NCBI GenBank assembly: GCA_038230415.1
Contig: JBBRNH010000119.1
Coordinates: 1-12,791 of the forward strand
Reading direction: 5' to 3'
DNA from: JBBRNH01 sp038230415
GTDB taxonomy: Bacteria > Bacteroidota > Bacteroidia > Cytophagales > Spirosomataceae
Length of the DNA: 12,791 bases
A program made the position numbers and the translations under genes. Below are positions 1-6,613 of this stretch, piece after piece (position 1 is the first letter of the stretch; each line of letters begins with the position of its first letter). A model generated the notes under the pieces. That model ran no database searches. It was not told the origin of the DNA and saw only the letters and a program-made list of their open reading frames with translations.

Positions 1-417
1 GAAGGTGCCGTCAATGGCGGCTTTCAAGGCACCCGCAGGCTCTTTCGGGCCGCCGGGCGTCATAAGGTCCCAGAAAAACGTGTGGTTCCAGTGGCCGCCC
101 GCGTTGTTCCGCACGGCTGCGGGCGTAGTGGCCGAAACGCTTTTGACGAGGTCGTCAATGTTCATTTTTGCCATTGCCGCGTTTTCGGGCATCGCAACGG
201 CTTTGTTCAGGTTGTCCACGTAGGCTTTGTGGTGTTTGCCGTGATGGATTTCCATGGTCTGCTTGCCGATGTGTGGTTCCAGCGCAGCCGCATCGAAGGG
301 CAAGGGAGCCAGCGTAAACGGACCCATTGTCTGGGCGGGAACCTGCCCAACTGAGCGGAACGTGAGCAAACCAGCCGATGTACCAAAGGCGAGTTTAAGA
401 AATTCAGAGCGATTCAT
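1..417 (-). CDS. Exported Fe/Mn superoxide dismutase, N-terminal 139 residues (cut by window edge)
   Basis: Superoxide dismutase of the Fe/Mn family, converting superoxide to peroxide and oxygen. The frame reads from ATG at 417-415 to the window edge without a stop. After about 29 extra N-terminal residues comes the SOD alpha-hairpin domain: EPHIGKQTMEIHHGKHHKAY (residues 47-66) with the first metal ligand His58, and NNAGGHWNHTFFW (104-116) with the second ligand His112. The last two ligands (DxxxH) lie outside the window. The GGH before WNHTF resembles manganese enzymes more than the AAQ of iron enzymes, so Mn or cambialistic use is likelier (inference). The N-terminus, MNRSEFLK followed by a hydrophobic stretch and a possible PAQ cleavage site near residue 29, resembles a Tat or Sec signal, so the enzyme is probably exported. 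It is the last gene of a minus-strand run after clpS and recR. Confidence 0.95.
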   Translation of the reverse strand, partial: MNRSEFLKLAFGTSAGLLTFRSVGQVPAQTMGPFTLAPLPFDAAALEPHIGKQTMEIHHGKHHKAYVDNLNKAVAMPENAAMAKMNIDDLVKSVSATTPAAVRNNAGGHWNHTFFWDLMTPGGPKEPAGALKAAIDGTF

Positions 418-464
418 AAAAAATGGGTTTGTAGTAAATCAGAAAAAACTCACCGTAAAGAACG

Positions 465-626
465 CTATTCTGTCGGGGTTGTTGGCGCAAAACCCGACAA
501 CAGTACTTTGTGGTACACCTCGCTCATCGGCAAAGCCACATCGCCGAGCAAAATAGACTGGCTGAGGTCGTCATAATCGTCATTAAACCAGTGCCGAACA
601 TCCTGATTTTTGGTATAAACCGACAC
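465..626 (-). CDS. Possible small ORF of 53 residues between recR and the SOD gene
   Basis: Not recognised. Downstream of recR on the same strand a frame stays open from just inside the recR stop to TAG at 467-465. The only usable start is GTG at 626-624, giving 53 residues beginning VSVYTKNQDV and ending APTTPTE. It is acidic in the middle (FNDDYDDLSQ) and codon choice (CGG, CAG, CTG, GTG) resembles its neighbours. No signal peptide, cysteine or known motif is visible. The last dozen codons lie in a strong hairpin, which could itself explain this stretch. It may be a real small protein co-transcribed with recR, the tail of a decayed gene, or a chance frame. The start is uncertain. Confidence 0.3.
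   Translation of the reverse strand: MSVYTKNQDVRHWFNDDYDDLSQSILLGDVALPMSEVYHKVLLSGFAPTTPTE
471..499. repeat. Bulged hairpin upstream of the SOD gene
   Basis: TGTCGGG (471-477) pairs with CCCGACA (493-499), TT (479-480) with AA (491-492), and TTG (482-484) with CAA (488-490). This makes a 12-bp stem with two single-G bulges and a GCG loop. It lies between recR and the SOD gene, 55 bp upstream of the SOD start. No T-run follows directly on either strand, so a classical intrinsic terminator is not supported. It could be an RNA-stability or processing element. Confidence 0.5.
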
Positions 627-649
627 GTAAAGATAAAAATCCTGCCAGA

Positions 650-1255
650 CTATTCATACGCAATCCGGCTCAGGATACTGCGGCCCAGCGTTACCTCGTC
701 GGCGTATTCCAGATCACCACCAATCGGGATGCCCCGCGCAATGGTCGAGATTTTCAGGTTGAACTGTTTGAGCCGTTTTTGCAGGTAAAACGCGGTTGTG
801 TCGCCCTCCATCGTGGGGCTGATAGCGAGGATAATCTCGCGCACCTGCTCGTTATCCCGCAGCCGGTCAACGAGCGAATCAATCTGCAAATCGCCCGGCC
901 CGATGCCTTCAACGGGTGAGATTATCCCGCCCAGCACGTGATACAGGCCCTTGAACTGCGCCGTGTTTTCAATCGCCAGCACGTCGCGGGTGTCTTCGAC
1001 CACGCAAAGCAGCGATTGGTCGCGCCGGGGGCTGGTGCAGATCAGGCACAAATCATTGTCTGACAGGTTGTAGCACTGTTTGCAGTATTTGGTATGCTGC
1101 CGAACAGCGATCAGGCTGTCGGCCAGGAGTTTAGTTTGGTCTTCGTCTCGTTTGAGGAGGTGCAGCACCAGCCGCAGGGCCGTTTTTTTGCCAATGCCGG
1201 GCAGTTTCGAGACCTCACCAACGGCATCTTCAATGAGTTTTGAGGGGTATTCCAT
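650..1255 (-). CDS. recR: Recombination mediator protein RecR
   Basis: RecR works with RecO (and RecF) to load RecA onto SSB-coated single-stranded DNA during gap repair in the cytoplasm. At 201 residues it has the usual family length and is complete. Visible in order: an N-terminal helix-hairpin-helix with LPGIGKKTA (residues 18-26); a four-cysteine zinc site C58-x2-C61 and C70-x2-C73; a Toprim domain beginning about residue 81 with VVEDTRDVLAIE (85-96); and the conserved C-terminal part with ARGIPIGGDLEYAD (173-186) and LGRS (190-193). ATG at 1255-1253 gives the typical start MEYPSKLIE. It is preceded on the same strand by clpS, separated by an 81-bp gap filled by a palindromic repeat. Nothing is missing or odd in the protein. 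Confidence 0.98.
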   Translation of the reverse strand: MEYPSKLIEDAVGEVSKLPGIGKKTALRLVLHLLKRDEDQTKLLADSLIAVRQHTKYCKQCYNLSDNDLCLICTSPRRDQSLLCVVEDTRDVLAIENTAQFKGLYHVLGGIISPVEGIGPGDLQIDSLVDRLRDNEQVREIILAISPTMEGDTTAFYLQKRLKQFNLKISTIARGIPIGGDLEYADEVTLGRSILSRIAYE

Positions 1256-1268
1256 GTTTGTAGTGGCA

Positions 1269-1338
1269 AGTGATTAGTGGCTGGTGGTTAGCGGCTGGCG
1301 CAAGCCAACTAACCACTTGCCACCAGCCACTAATCACT
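1269..1338. repeat. Palindromic intergenic repeat, copy 1 (clpS-recR)
   Basis: AGTGATTAGTGGCTGGTGG at 1269-1287 is an exact 19-base inverted repeat of 1320-1338. The interior holds an alternative nested pairing (TGGTTAG 1285-1291 with CTAACCA 1309-1315) and a small GGCT/AGCC hairpin (1293-1306). The right arm reaches the first two bases, on the plus strand, of the clpS stop codon (1337-1339). Words GCAAGTGATTAGT, AACTAACCACT and CCACTAATCACT recur, the last two exactly, in the spacer at 10218-10262. That marks it as an interspersed palindromic element rather than only a terminator. Confidence 0.85.
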
Positions 1339-1627
1339 AATTATACACTTCTGCCGAGATGCCGCGTCCGCAGATGGCGTTTCGCATTGGCGTGAGTTGA
1401 TCCCATTCGCCGTTTTTAACCACGCATTTGCCCTTGTAATGAATCAGGATCGTGCATTGTTCGGCCTGTTCGGGCGTATGTTCGCAGACTTCGATAAGGG
1501 CCTGAATTACGTGTTCAAAGGTGTTGATGTCGTCGTTAAAGACAATCAGGCTATACAAGTCGGTCGTCACCACGTCGTCGAGTACATCAACGTCTTCCGA
1601 CCATTCGGTTTCTTTAAAGGGAATCAT
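1337..1627 (-). CDS. clpS: ClpS, adaptor of the ClpAP/ClpCP protease
   Basis: ClpS binds proteins with bulky hydrophobic N-terminal residues (N-degrons) and hands them to the Clp AAA+ unfoldase for degradation in the cytoplasm. The 96-residue protein has a short acidic, flexible N-terminal tail (about residues 1-22) and then the compact ClpS core. The N-degron pocket residues are visible: N31-D32-D33 in LIVFNDDINTF, and H63 in ILIHYKGKC, matching the NDD and VHYQGK motifs of the E. coli protein. HTPEQAEQC (50-58) and the C-terminal GISAEV (89-94) are typical of Bacteroidota ClpS. ATG is at 1627-1625. The stop (TAG, 1339-1337) falls at the edge of the palindromic repeat separating it from recR. 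A -7-like element lies about 28 bp upstream. Confidence 0.96.
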   Translation of the reverse strand: MIPFKETEWSEDVDVLDDVVTTDLYSLIVFNDDINTFEHVIQALIEVCEHTPEQAEQCTILIHYKGKCVVKNGEWDQLTPMRNAICGRGISAEVYN

Positions 1628-1654
1628 TGGGCGAAGATTCTATTCAGTTTTACA

Positions 1655-1662
1655 CAAATTTA
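1655..1662 (-). promoter_or_regulatory. Putative -7 element for clpS
   Basis: On the minus strand TAAATTTG matches the Bacteroidota -7 consensus TAnnTTTG, ending 27 bases before the clpS ATG. No good TTTG -33 element is seen at the expected distance, so this rests on one motif in the 102-bp divergent clpS/symporter region. No exact TAnnTTTG was seen facing the symporter gene. Confidence 0.45.
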
Positions 1663-1729
1663 CGCAAATTTGGCCGCACGTGCCACACTCAATTAACTAC
1701 ATTCACTGCTCAAAAGTTACCCTAATCCC

Positions 1730-3196
1730 ATGAATACCACCGTTGCGCTTATCATTTTAGTAGCCTATTTCGGGATGCTCATTACCGTATCGTTCTACAC
1801 CGCTCGCGGGGCCGATACCAACACGTTTTTCACCGCCAACCGGCAATCGCCCTGGTGGTTGGTGGCAATCGGCATGATCGGTACGTCGCTGTCGGGTGTG
1901 ACCTTTATCTCCGTGCCGGGTGCGGTCGGGAAAATCGGGTTCTCGTATTTTCAGGTCGTGCTGGGCTACATCATTGGCTATATCGTGATCGGCACGGTGC
2001 TGATGCCGCTGTATTACCGCCTGAACCTGATTTCGATTTATGGCTATCTTCAGCAACGCTTTGGTTTTTGGTCGTACAAAACGGGTGCGGGTTTTTTCCT
2101 GCTGTCGCGCACGGTTGGCTCGGCGGTACGGCTGTATGTTGCTGCCGGGGTGCTGCAAATCGCGCTGTTCGGGCCGTTGGGTATCCCGTTTGAAGGGTCA
2201 GTTGCCATCACCATTCTCCTCATCTGGATTTATACGTTCAAAGGCGGGGTGAAAACCATTATCGTGACCGATACGCTGCAAACGCTGTTTCTGATCGCGG
2301 CCCTGATCCTGACCATCATCCTGATTTCCCAAAAACTCAACCTGTCTCCCGGCGGGTTGGTGCAGACGATTCGGGGGAGCGAGATGGCGCAGATTTTTTT
2401 CTGGGACGTGAACGACCCCAAGAATTTTATCAAGCAGTTTCTGTCGGGCGCGTTTATTGCGATTGTGATGACGGGCTTAGACCAGGATTTGATGCAGAAA
2501 AACCTGACCTGCAAAAACATCGGCGAGGCCCAGAAAAATATGTTCTGGTTCACCAGCACGCTCGTCGTGGTCAACTTTATGTTTCTGTGTCTGGGCGTGT
2601 TGCTGTATCAGTTTGCCAAGCAGGAGGGCATCAGTATCCCCGCCCGCACCGACGATTTATACCCCATGCTGGCCCTGAATCACCTCGGCCTGGCGGTTGG
2701 CATCACGTTTTTGCTGGGCATCACGGCGGCTACCTACGCCAGTGCCGACTCGGCCCTGACGGCCCTGACCACCTCGTTTTGTATTGACTTTATGGAAGTC
2801 GAAAAACGGCCCGAAGCCGAGCGGTCACGCATCAAGCACTGGGTTCACATCGGCTTTTCGGTGCTGTTTTATGTGGTGATTTTGATCTTCAACCGCCTGA
2901 ACAGCAAAGAAGTAATTACGGCGGTGTTCGATATTGCGGGCTTCACCTACGGGCCGCTCCTGGGGCTGTATGCGTTCGGGCTGTTCTCGGCCCGGCCCGT
3001 GCGCGATGGCTGGGTTCCGTTTATTTGTTTAGCCGCGCCGGTGCTGACCTACGTGGTTGATCTGAACTCGGTATCGTGGTTTAACGGCTACAAATTCGGT
3101 TTCGAGCGGCTGCTGCTCAACGGAGCCATCACCTACGCCGGGCTGTGGGCGGCTTCGGCGGGGTTACGACAGAAGTTGACCGTTGCAACAAGGTAA
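1730..3196 (+). CDS. Sodium:solute symporter (SSS family)
   Basis: Inner-membrane secondary transporter of the SSS family (PutP/SGLT type, LeuT-like fold), using the sodium gradient to import a small organic solute. The 488-residue protein is hydrophobic throughout, with about 12-13 membrane segments and the N-terminus in the first helix (residues 4-23). Family signs: a broken first core helix with WWLVAIGMIGTSLSGVTFIS (42-61); TGLDQDLMQKNLTCKN (248-263), a signature loop of this family; and ATYASADSALTALTTSF (334-350), whose Ser/Thr residues correspond to the second sodium site of PutP. ATG at 1730 is the natural start. It is transcribed divergently from clpS. The substrate (sugar, sialic acid, proline, other) cannot be read from the sequence or from the neighbours, which are housekeeping genes on one side and an unknown protein on the other. 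Confidence 0.93.
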   Translation: MNTTVALIILVAYFGMLITVSFYTARGADTNTFFTANRQSPWWLVAIGMIGTSLSGVTFISVPGAVGKIGFSYFQVVLGYIIGYIVIGTVLMPLYYRLNLISIYGYLQQRFGFWSYKTGAGFFLLSRTVGSAVRLYVAAGVLQIALFGPLGIPFEGSVAITILLIWIYTFKGGVKTIIVTDTLQTLFLIAALILTIILISQKLNLSPGGLVQTIRGSEMAQIFFWDVNDPKNFIKQFLSGAFIAIVMTGLDQDLMQKNLTCKNIGEAQKNMFWFTSTLVVVNFMFLCLGVLLYQFAKQEGISIPARTDDLYPMLALNHLGLAVGITFLLGITAATYASADSALTALTTSFCIDFMEVEKRPEAERSRIKHWVHIGFSVLFYVVILIFNRLNSKEVITAVFDIAGFTYGPLLGLYAFGLFSARPVRDGWVPFICLAAPVLTYVVDLNSVSWFNGYKFGFERLLLNGAITYAGLWAASAGLRQKLTVATR

Positions 3197-3221
3197 TTCG
3201 CCCGTGCGGTTCTGTCTCTTA

Positions 3222-3251
3222 TTTAAATCATTCGGCGATTCGCTATATTTG
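3222..3251 (+). promoter_or_regulatory. Putative Bacteroidota-type promoter
   Basis: TATATTTG (3244-3251) is an exact match to the -7 consensus TAnnTTTG, with TTTA (3222-3225), close to the -33 TTTG, 18 bp upstream. It lies between the symporter stop and the next gene. It overlaps the most upstream possible start (GTG 3251), which argues for the ATG at 3278 instead. Confidence 0.55.
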
Positions 3252-3277
3252 TGATGCTCTTACAAATAAACGCACTG

Positions 3278-3835
3278 ATGAAACGGCTACTCGGCTTCGG
3301 TTTTCTGGTTCTGCTGCTGTATCACACCCTCGGAGCCGTTGTGCTGTCGTTGTCGGTGTGGTGGCAGGAACAGCATGACCTGACCGAGCAAGTGACTGTT
3401 TATCAGACCGTTGACAGCATCACCGAATTTCAGGTTCCGCTCAGTAGTCTCTCGCCCGACGCACCCGGCGAAACCCTTGACCTCACCAAAGCCACCGAAG
3501 ACGGATTTGCCTATCACGGCCAATATTACAGCGTCGTCAGCGTGGAGGTTCGGGATAATGTGTTGCTGATTTCGGGGATGGTCAATAAAACCGCATCGTT
3601 CTGGCACCGCGATTTGCTGACGTTTCTGAAAGATACCGTAACCAGTGAGTCAGGAGCGCACCGCAAAGCCGGGCATTGGCTCAAACAACTCCTCAAAGAT
3701 TACTCGCTGACGGCCAAAATGATTGTTCGTTTTTACCTCTTCGAGATTATGCAGTCCATCCGCGTTCCCAACGCGCTCTTCTCGTTTCTCACCCGCGACC
3801 TGCCGGTGTATTCTCCCCCTCCCCAAGTAGCATAG
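3278..3835 (+). CDS. Membrane-anchored protein of unknown function
   Basis: No named family recognised. With ATG at 3278 it has 185 residues. The frame stays open further upstream (GTG 3251, ATG 3254), but a -7 promoter motif overlaps those starts and the 3278 start begins directly with the membrane segment MKRLLGFGFLVLLLYHTLGA. After this single N-terminal helix (or uncleaved signal) comes a beta-rich stretch with FAYHGQYYSVVSVEVRDNVL (residues 76-95), then a helical part and a proline-rich end (VYSPPPQVA). There is no cysteine. A hydrophobic anchor, a (Y/F)xGxxYxVV strand and a PPP end remind me of short conserved Bacteroidota proteins often encoded beside TonB-dependent receptors; this is memory of the pattern, not a search. 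Orientation and position would let it lead the envelope cluster downstream, with 219 bp between them. Confidence 0.8.
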   Translation: MKRLLGFGFLVLLLYHTLGAVVLSLSVWWQEQHDLTEQVTVYQTVDSITEFQVPLSSLSPDAPGETLDLTKATEDGFAYHGQYYSVVSVEVRDNVLLISGMVNKTASFWHRDLLTFLKDTVTSESGAHRKAGHWLKQLLKDYSLTAKMIVRFYLFEIMQSIRVPNALFSFLTRDLPVYSPPPQVA

Positions 3836-4054
3836 TTATTCGTCATTCGCTTACGCTGTCATTGGGTCATTGCGCTTACGCTATCATTGGCTATGCGTTA
3901 TTTGGCTTTGCTGTCATCGGTGTTTGACGGGCTAACCTTTCCCTGTTTTGTGCAGGCCGGAAACCGTTGTGTTCTCTGTGCAAAATTCCGTGACCTCTGT
4001 GGTTAAAATCAATGGCGGACTGCACGTTCGTCTCACTCAAAAGACAGTTCACTC
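3836..4054 (+). other. 219-bp spacer with imperfect tandem repeat
   Basis: No convincing gene. The first part contains two near-identical units, 3842-3865 and 3866-3890, both of the form GTCATT(G)CGCTTACGCT, then G or A, then TCATTGG. The later part (3970-4006) repeats the words CTCTGTG and CCGTGACCTCTGTGG, which has the look of degenerate intergenic repeat DNA. A 37-codon frame at 3893-4006 was judged accidental. No TAnnTTTG promoter element was found before the barrel gene. Confidence 0.55.
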
Positions 4055-4951
4055 GTGAAAACGAACCTATATAGACTTGCGGCCCTGCTTGGGCTAATCA
4101 CGGTGCCGGGCCTGACCTACGCGCAGATGCCCAACGACCCGATTTACATGGGTAAACGGCAGCTTTGCACTGCCCTGATGTATGGCAACAGCCAATGGAG
4201 CCAATACTGGGAGAACTCGCTGAAACGCGAAAACCTGAACATCGGCACCCACACTACCGAGAGCGTAACCATTATGCCCGCCTACGGCATTGCCAAAGGC
4301 TTCAACGTGATTGCGTCGCTACCGTATGTCCAGACAAAAACCAGCGCGGGTAACCTGTTGGGTCAGAAAGGTTTTCAGGATGTATCGGTCTGGCTCAAAT
4401 ACCGATTCGTGAACGTGAAAGGCTTCTCGCTGAATGGCGTATTGGGTGGGTCGGTGCCGGTGACGAATTATGTGCCTGACTTTCTGCCGATGTCAATCGG
4501 AGTGCAGTGCCGGACGGCTTCATTTCGGGGGATTGCGGCTTATCGGCACCCGGATACGGGCCTGTATATCACCGGCGTAGGCACCTACACCTGGCGCAGC
4601 AACATTACCGTTGACCGCGATGCGTATCAGGCCAACAACAGGGTGTATAACAGCCACATCGTGCAGATGCCAAACACGTTTGACTTCGGTACGCACCTCG
4701 GCATACTTCGCAAACAGTGGCAGGCCGAGGTTTACGGTGAGAAATTCGGCTGTACATCGGGTGACTATATCCGCCGGAACGATATGCCGTTTCCGACCAA
4801 TAACATGAACGGTACGGTGGCCGGTTTCTACGCCAAATATCAGCCCCGCAGTCTCGGTGTGAATGCCCGCGTATCAAAAGTGCTTGACGGTCAGAATGTT
4901 GGGCAAGCCACGACCGTGATGGTGGGCGTGTTGTATCAGGTGAAATTGTGA
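4055..4951 (+). CDS. Predicted outer-membrane beta-barrel protein
   Basis: 298 residues beginning at GTG 4055 (no ATG precedes the signal peptide). The signal peptide MKTNLYRLAALLGLITVPGL with cleavage after TYA (residue 23) is clear. The mature protein has alternating hydrophobic/polar strands separated by polar turns, for example ESVTIMPAYGIAKGFNVIAS (69-88), GFSLNGVLGGSVPV (123-136) and TTVMVGVLYQVKL at the C-terminus, as in 10-14-stranded barrels. The layout resembles the phenol-degradation MetA-like porin family (Pfam Phenol_MetA_deg), but the match is by general pattern only. It could be a transporter channel for the substrate of the next gene. Its stop (TGA 4949-4951) overlaps a possible GTG start of the PAP2-type gene in the arrangement GTGA, suggesting translational coupling and one operon. 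Confidence 0.8.
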   Translation: MKTNLYRLAALLGLITVPGLTYAQMPNDPIYMGKRQLCTALMYGNSQWSQYWENSLKRENLNIGTHTTESVTIMPAYGIAKGFNVIASLPYVQTKTSAGNLLGQKGFQDVSVWLKYRFVNVKGFSLNGVLGGSVPVTNYVPDFLPMSIGVQCRTASFRGIAAYRHPDTGLYITGVGTYTWRSNITVDRDAYQANNRVYNSHIVQMPNTFDFGTHLGILRKQWQAEVYGEKFGCTSGDYIRRNDMPFPTNNMNGTVAGFYAKYQPRSLGVNARVSKVLDGQNVGQATTVMVGVLYQVKL

Positions 4952-4959
4952 ACAAGACT

Positions 4960-6498
4960 ATGAAACTCTCCATAAAACTTTTTTCGGTGGCACTGGCTCT
5001 GATAGCCGGATTAACAGCCTGCGATAAAACCATTGACGAATCACTCCGCACGGCCTACACGCCAACCAACGTGGATGCTACGGCTGGCACCTGGAAAACC
5101 TACGTGCTGACTTCGCCAACTGATGTTACGATTGCTGAGCCAACGGCCACCACATCAGCCGATTACTTAGCTGAGGTTGCCACGCTCAAACAGGCTTCCG
5201 CAAGTTTAACCGCCAACCAACAGGAAGCCGTTGCCTACTGGGGAACGGGCGCGGTGTATCGCTGGAACGAGATTGCCCGCGAGTTAGCCGCCCGGTACAA
5301 CATTCCGCCCGCATCGAGCGCCGATGGAAAATACCCCGTGCCGGATGCCGCCAACCCGCTTGCTGACCCGCGTTTTCCGTTTGCCAACCCGCCCTACACG
5401 GCCCGCGCCTTAGCCTATCTGAGCGTGGCGCAATACGACGCGCTGGTATCGGCCTGGAACTACAAATACAAGTACAACCGCCCGGCTCCGTCAAAAACCG
5501 ATGCTACTATCCGGGTCGCGTTGCCGGTGAGCAGCATCCCAACGTATCCGTCAGAAGATGCCGTTGTGGCGGCTGCGTCATACACGGTGCTGAAGGCGAT
5601 GTTTCCTGGCGAGGTGCCGTTTTTGGATGCCAAACTCGCTGAACATCAGAACGCCCGGCGATGGGCCGGGATGAATGTGGACAGCGAACTGGCGGCTGGC
5701 GTAAACCTTGGCGGTCAGGTAGCGGCCAAAGTAATGGCCCGGTCAAAGACCGATGGTATGAGTGCGGCCAACAATCAGGCTCTGACTGCCGGCATGATCG
5801 AGGCTGCCAAAGGCCGGGGTATCAGTGAGGTGTGGCTGAGTCAGGAATTGCCGATTCGTCCGCCGATGCTGCCTAACTACGGAGCCGTTTCGACCTGGAA
5901 TTTCGACAAGACAACGCTGGCAAAAATCCGCCCCGAAATGCCCTACGTGATTGGCAGCGCATCGTTCGAGAAAGACTTAGCCGAACTGCGCGATATGCAG
6001 AAAAACCAAACCCGCGAACAGGCCCGGATCGCCAATTACTGGTCAGACGGAGCCGGCAGCTACACGCCACCCGGCCACTGGCACCGCGCAGCCGCCAATG
6101 CCGCCGTTGATGCCAAATTCAGCGAGGTCAGAACGGCCCGGACGCTGGCCTTAGTCGGTACGGCGGTTCAGGATGCGGGCATTGCCTGCTGGGAAACCAA
6201 GTATTTCTACTACACGCCCCGCCCGCAGCAACTCGGCCTGAAAACGTCCATCGGCCTGCCTAATTTCCCGTCTTACACATCGGGCCACAGTACGTTTTCG
6301 GCGGCAGCGGCAGCGGTGCTGGGCTATATCTTCCCTGACCGGGTAGCGGAGTTTAATAATGCGGCCAAAGAAGCCTCTGAGTCGCGGGTGTGCGGCCTGA
6401 TTCACTTTCGGGTTGACTGCGAAATGGGGCTGAAACACGGCAAGGCCATCGGCGAATACGCGGTCATGAAGGGAAAAACAGATGGGTCGGGACTGTAA
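4960..6498 (+). CDS. Lipoprotein of the vanadium-dependent haloperoxidase / PAP2 phosphatase superfamily
   Basis: 512 residues from ATG 4960; an alternative GTG at 4948 adds four residues and overlaps the previous stop. The N-terminus MKLSIKLFSVALALIAGLTA ends in a lipobox with Cys21, so it is a lipoprotein facing the periplasm or cell surface. The C-terminal part has the complete oxyanion site of the superfamily in the usual order: K414-x6-R421-P422; PSYTSGHSTFS with S441-G442-H443; and S475-R476...H482...D486. These residues bind vanadate in chloroperoxidases or phosphate in acid phosphatases. At over 500 residues with the site near the C-terminus it resembles vanadium haloperoxidases more than short PAP2 phosphatases. 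The N-terminal half carries a decayed-looking copy of the motif (PTYPSEDAVV, 194-203). Whether it oxidises halide or removes phosphate cannot be told from sequence. Confidence 0.9.
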   Translation: MKLSIKLFSVALALIAGLTACDKTIDESLRTAYTPTNVDATAGTWKTYVLTSPTDVTIAEPTATTSADYLAEVATLKQASASLTANQQEAVAYWGTGAVYRWNEIARELAARYNIPPASSADGKYPVPDAANPLADPRFPFANPPYTARALAYLSVAQYDALVSAWNYKYKYNRPAPSKTDATIRVALPVSSIPTYPSEDAVVAAASYTVLKAMFPGEVPFLDAKLAEHQNARRWAGMNVDSELAAGVNLGGQVAAKVMARSKTDGMSAANNQALTAGMIEAAKGRGISEVWLSQELPIRPPMLPNYGAVSTWNFDKTTLAKIRPEMPYVIGSASFEKDLAELRDMQKNQTREQARIANYWSDGAGSYTPPGHWHRAAANAAVDAKFSEVRTARTLALVGTAVQDAGIACWETKYFYYTPRPQQLGLKTSIGLPNFPSYTSGHSTFSAAAAAVLGYIFPDRVAEFNNAAKEASESRVCGLIHFRVDCEMGLKHGKAIGEYAVMKGKTDGSGL

Positions 6499-6510
6499 AG
6501 GATGTATGAC

Positions 6511-6557
6511 ATAGGCTGTATGATGTATTCGTTGGCGGAATACATCATACAGCCTAT
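6511..6557. repeat. Perfect 20-bp inverted repeat between the PAP2-type gene and the TonB receptor gene
   Basis: ATAGGCTGTATGATGTATTC (6511-6530) is the exact reverse complement of 6538-6557, with a 7-base loop GTTGGCG. It starts 12 bp after the stop at 6498 and lies in the 115-bp gap before the receptor gene. No T-run follows, so it is not a typical intrinsic terminator. It may be a transcript-stability hairpin, a protein-binding operator, or a palindromic repeat element. It shares no obvious words with the 1269-1338 family. Confidence 0.85.
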
Positions 6558-6613
6558 ATCCTATATTATTCATCAAAATGAACTTCTCAAAAATCACGCT
6601 GGTAGCCTTGCTA

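Noticed and set aside
1269..1338. CRISPR or transposon terminal repeats
   Set aside because: Only one palindrome, no repeat-spacer spacing, no transposase gene and no visible target-site duplication.
1757..2158. Minus-strand frame of 133 codons in the symporter gene
   Set aside because: Shadow of a strongly coding plus-strand gene; composition rich in R, H and Q as expected for antisense reading.
3893..4006. 37-codon plus-strand ORF
   Set aside because: Half of it is made of degenerate CTCTGTG-type repeat DNA; no signal, motif or promoter supports it.
6578..6613. Earlier ATG for the TonB receptor
   Set aside because: It would place a second short hydrophobic stretch before an already complete signal peptide that starts at ATG 6614.
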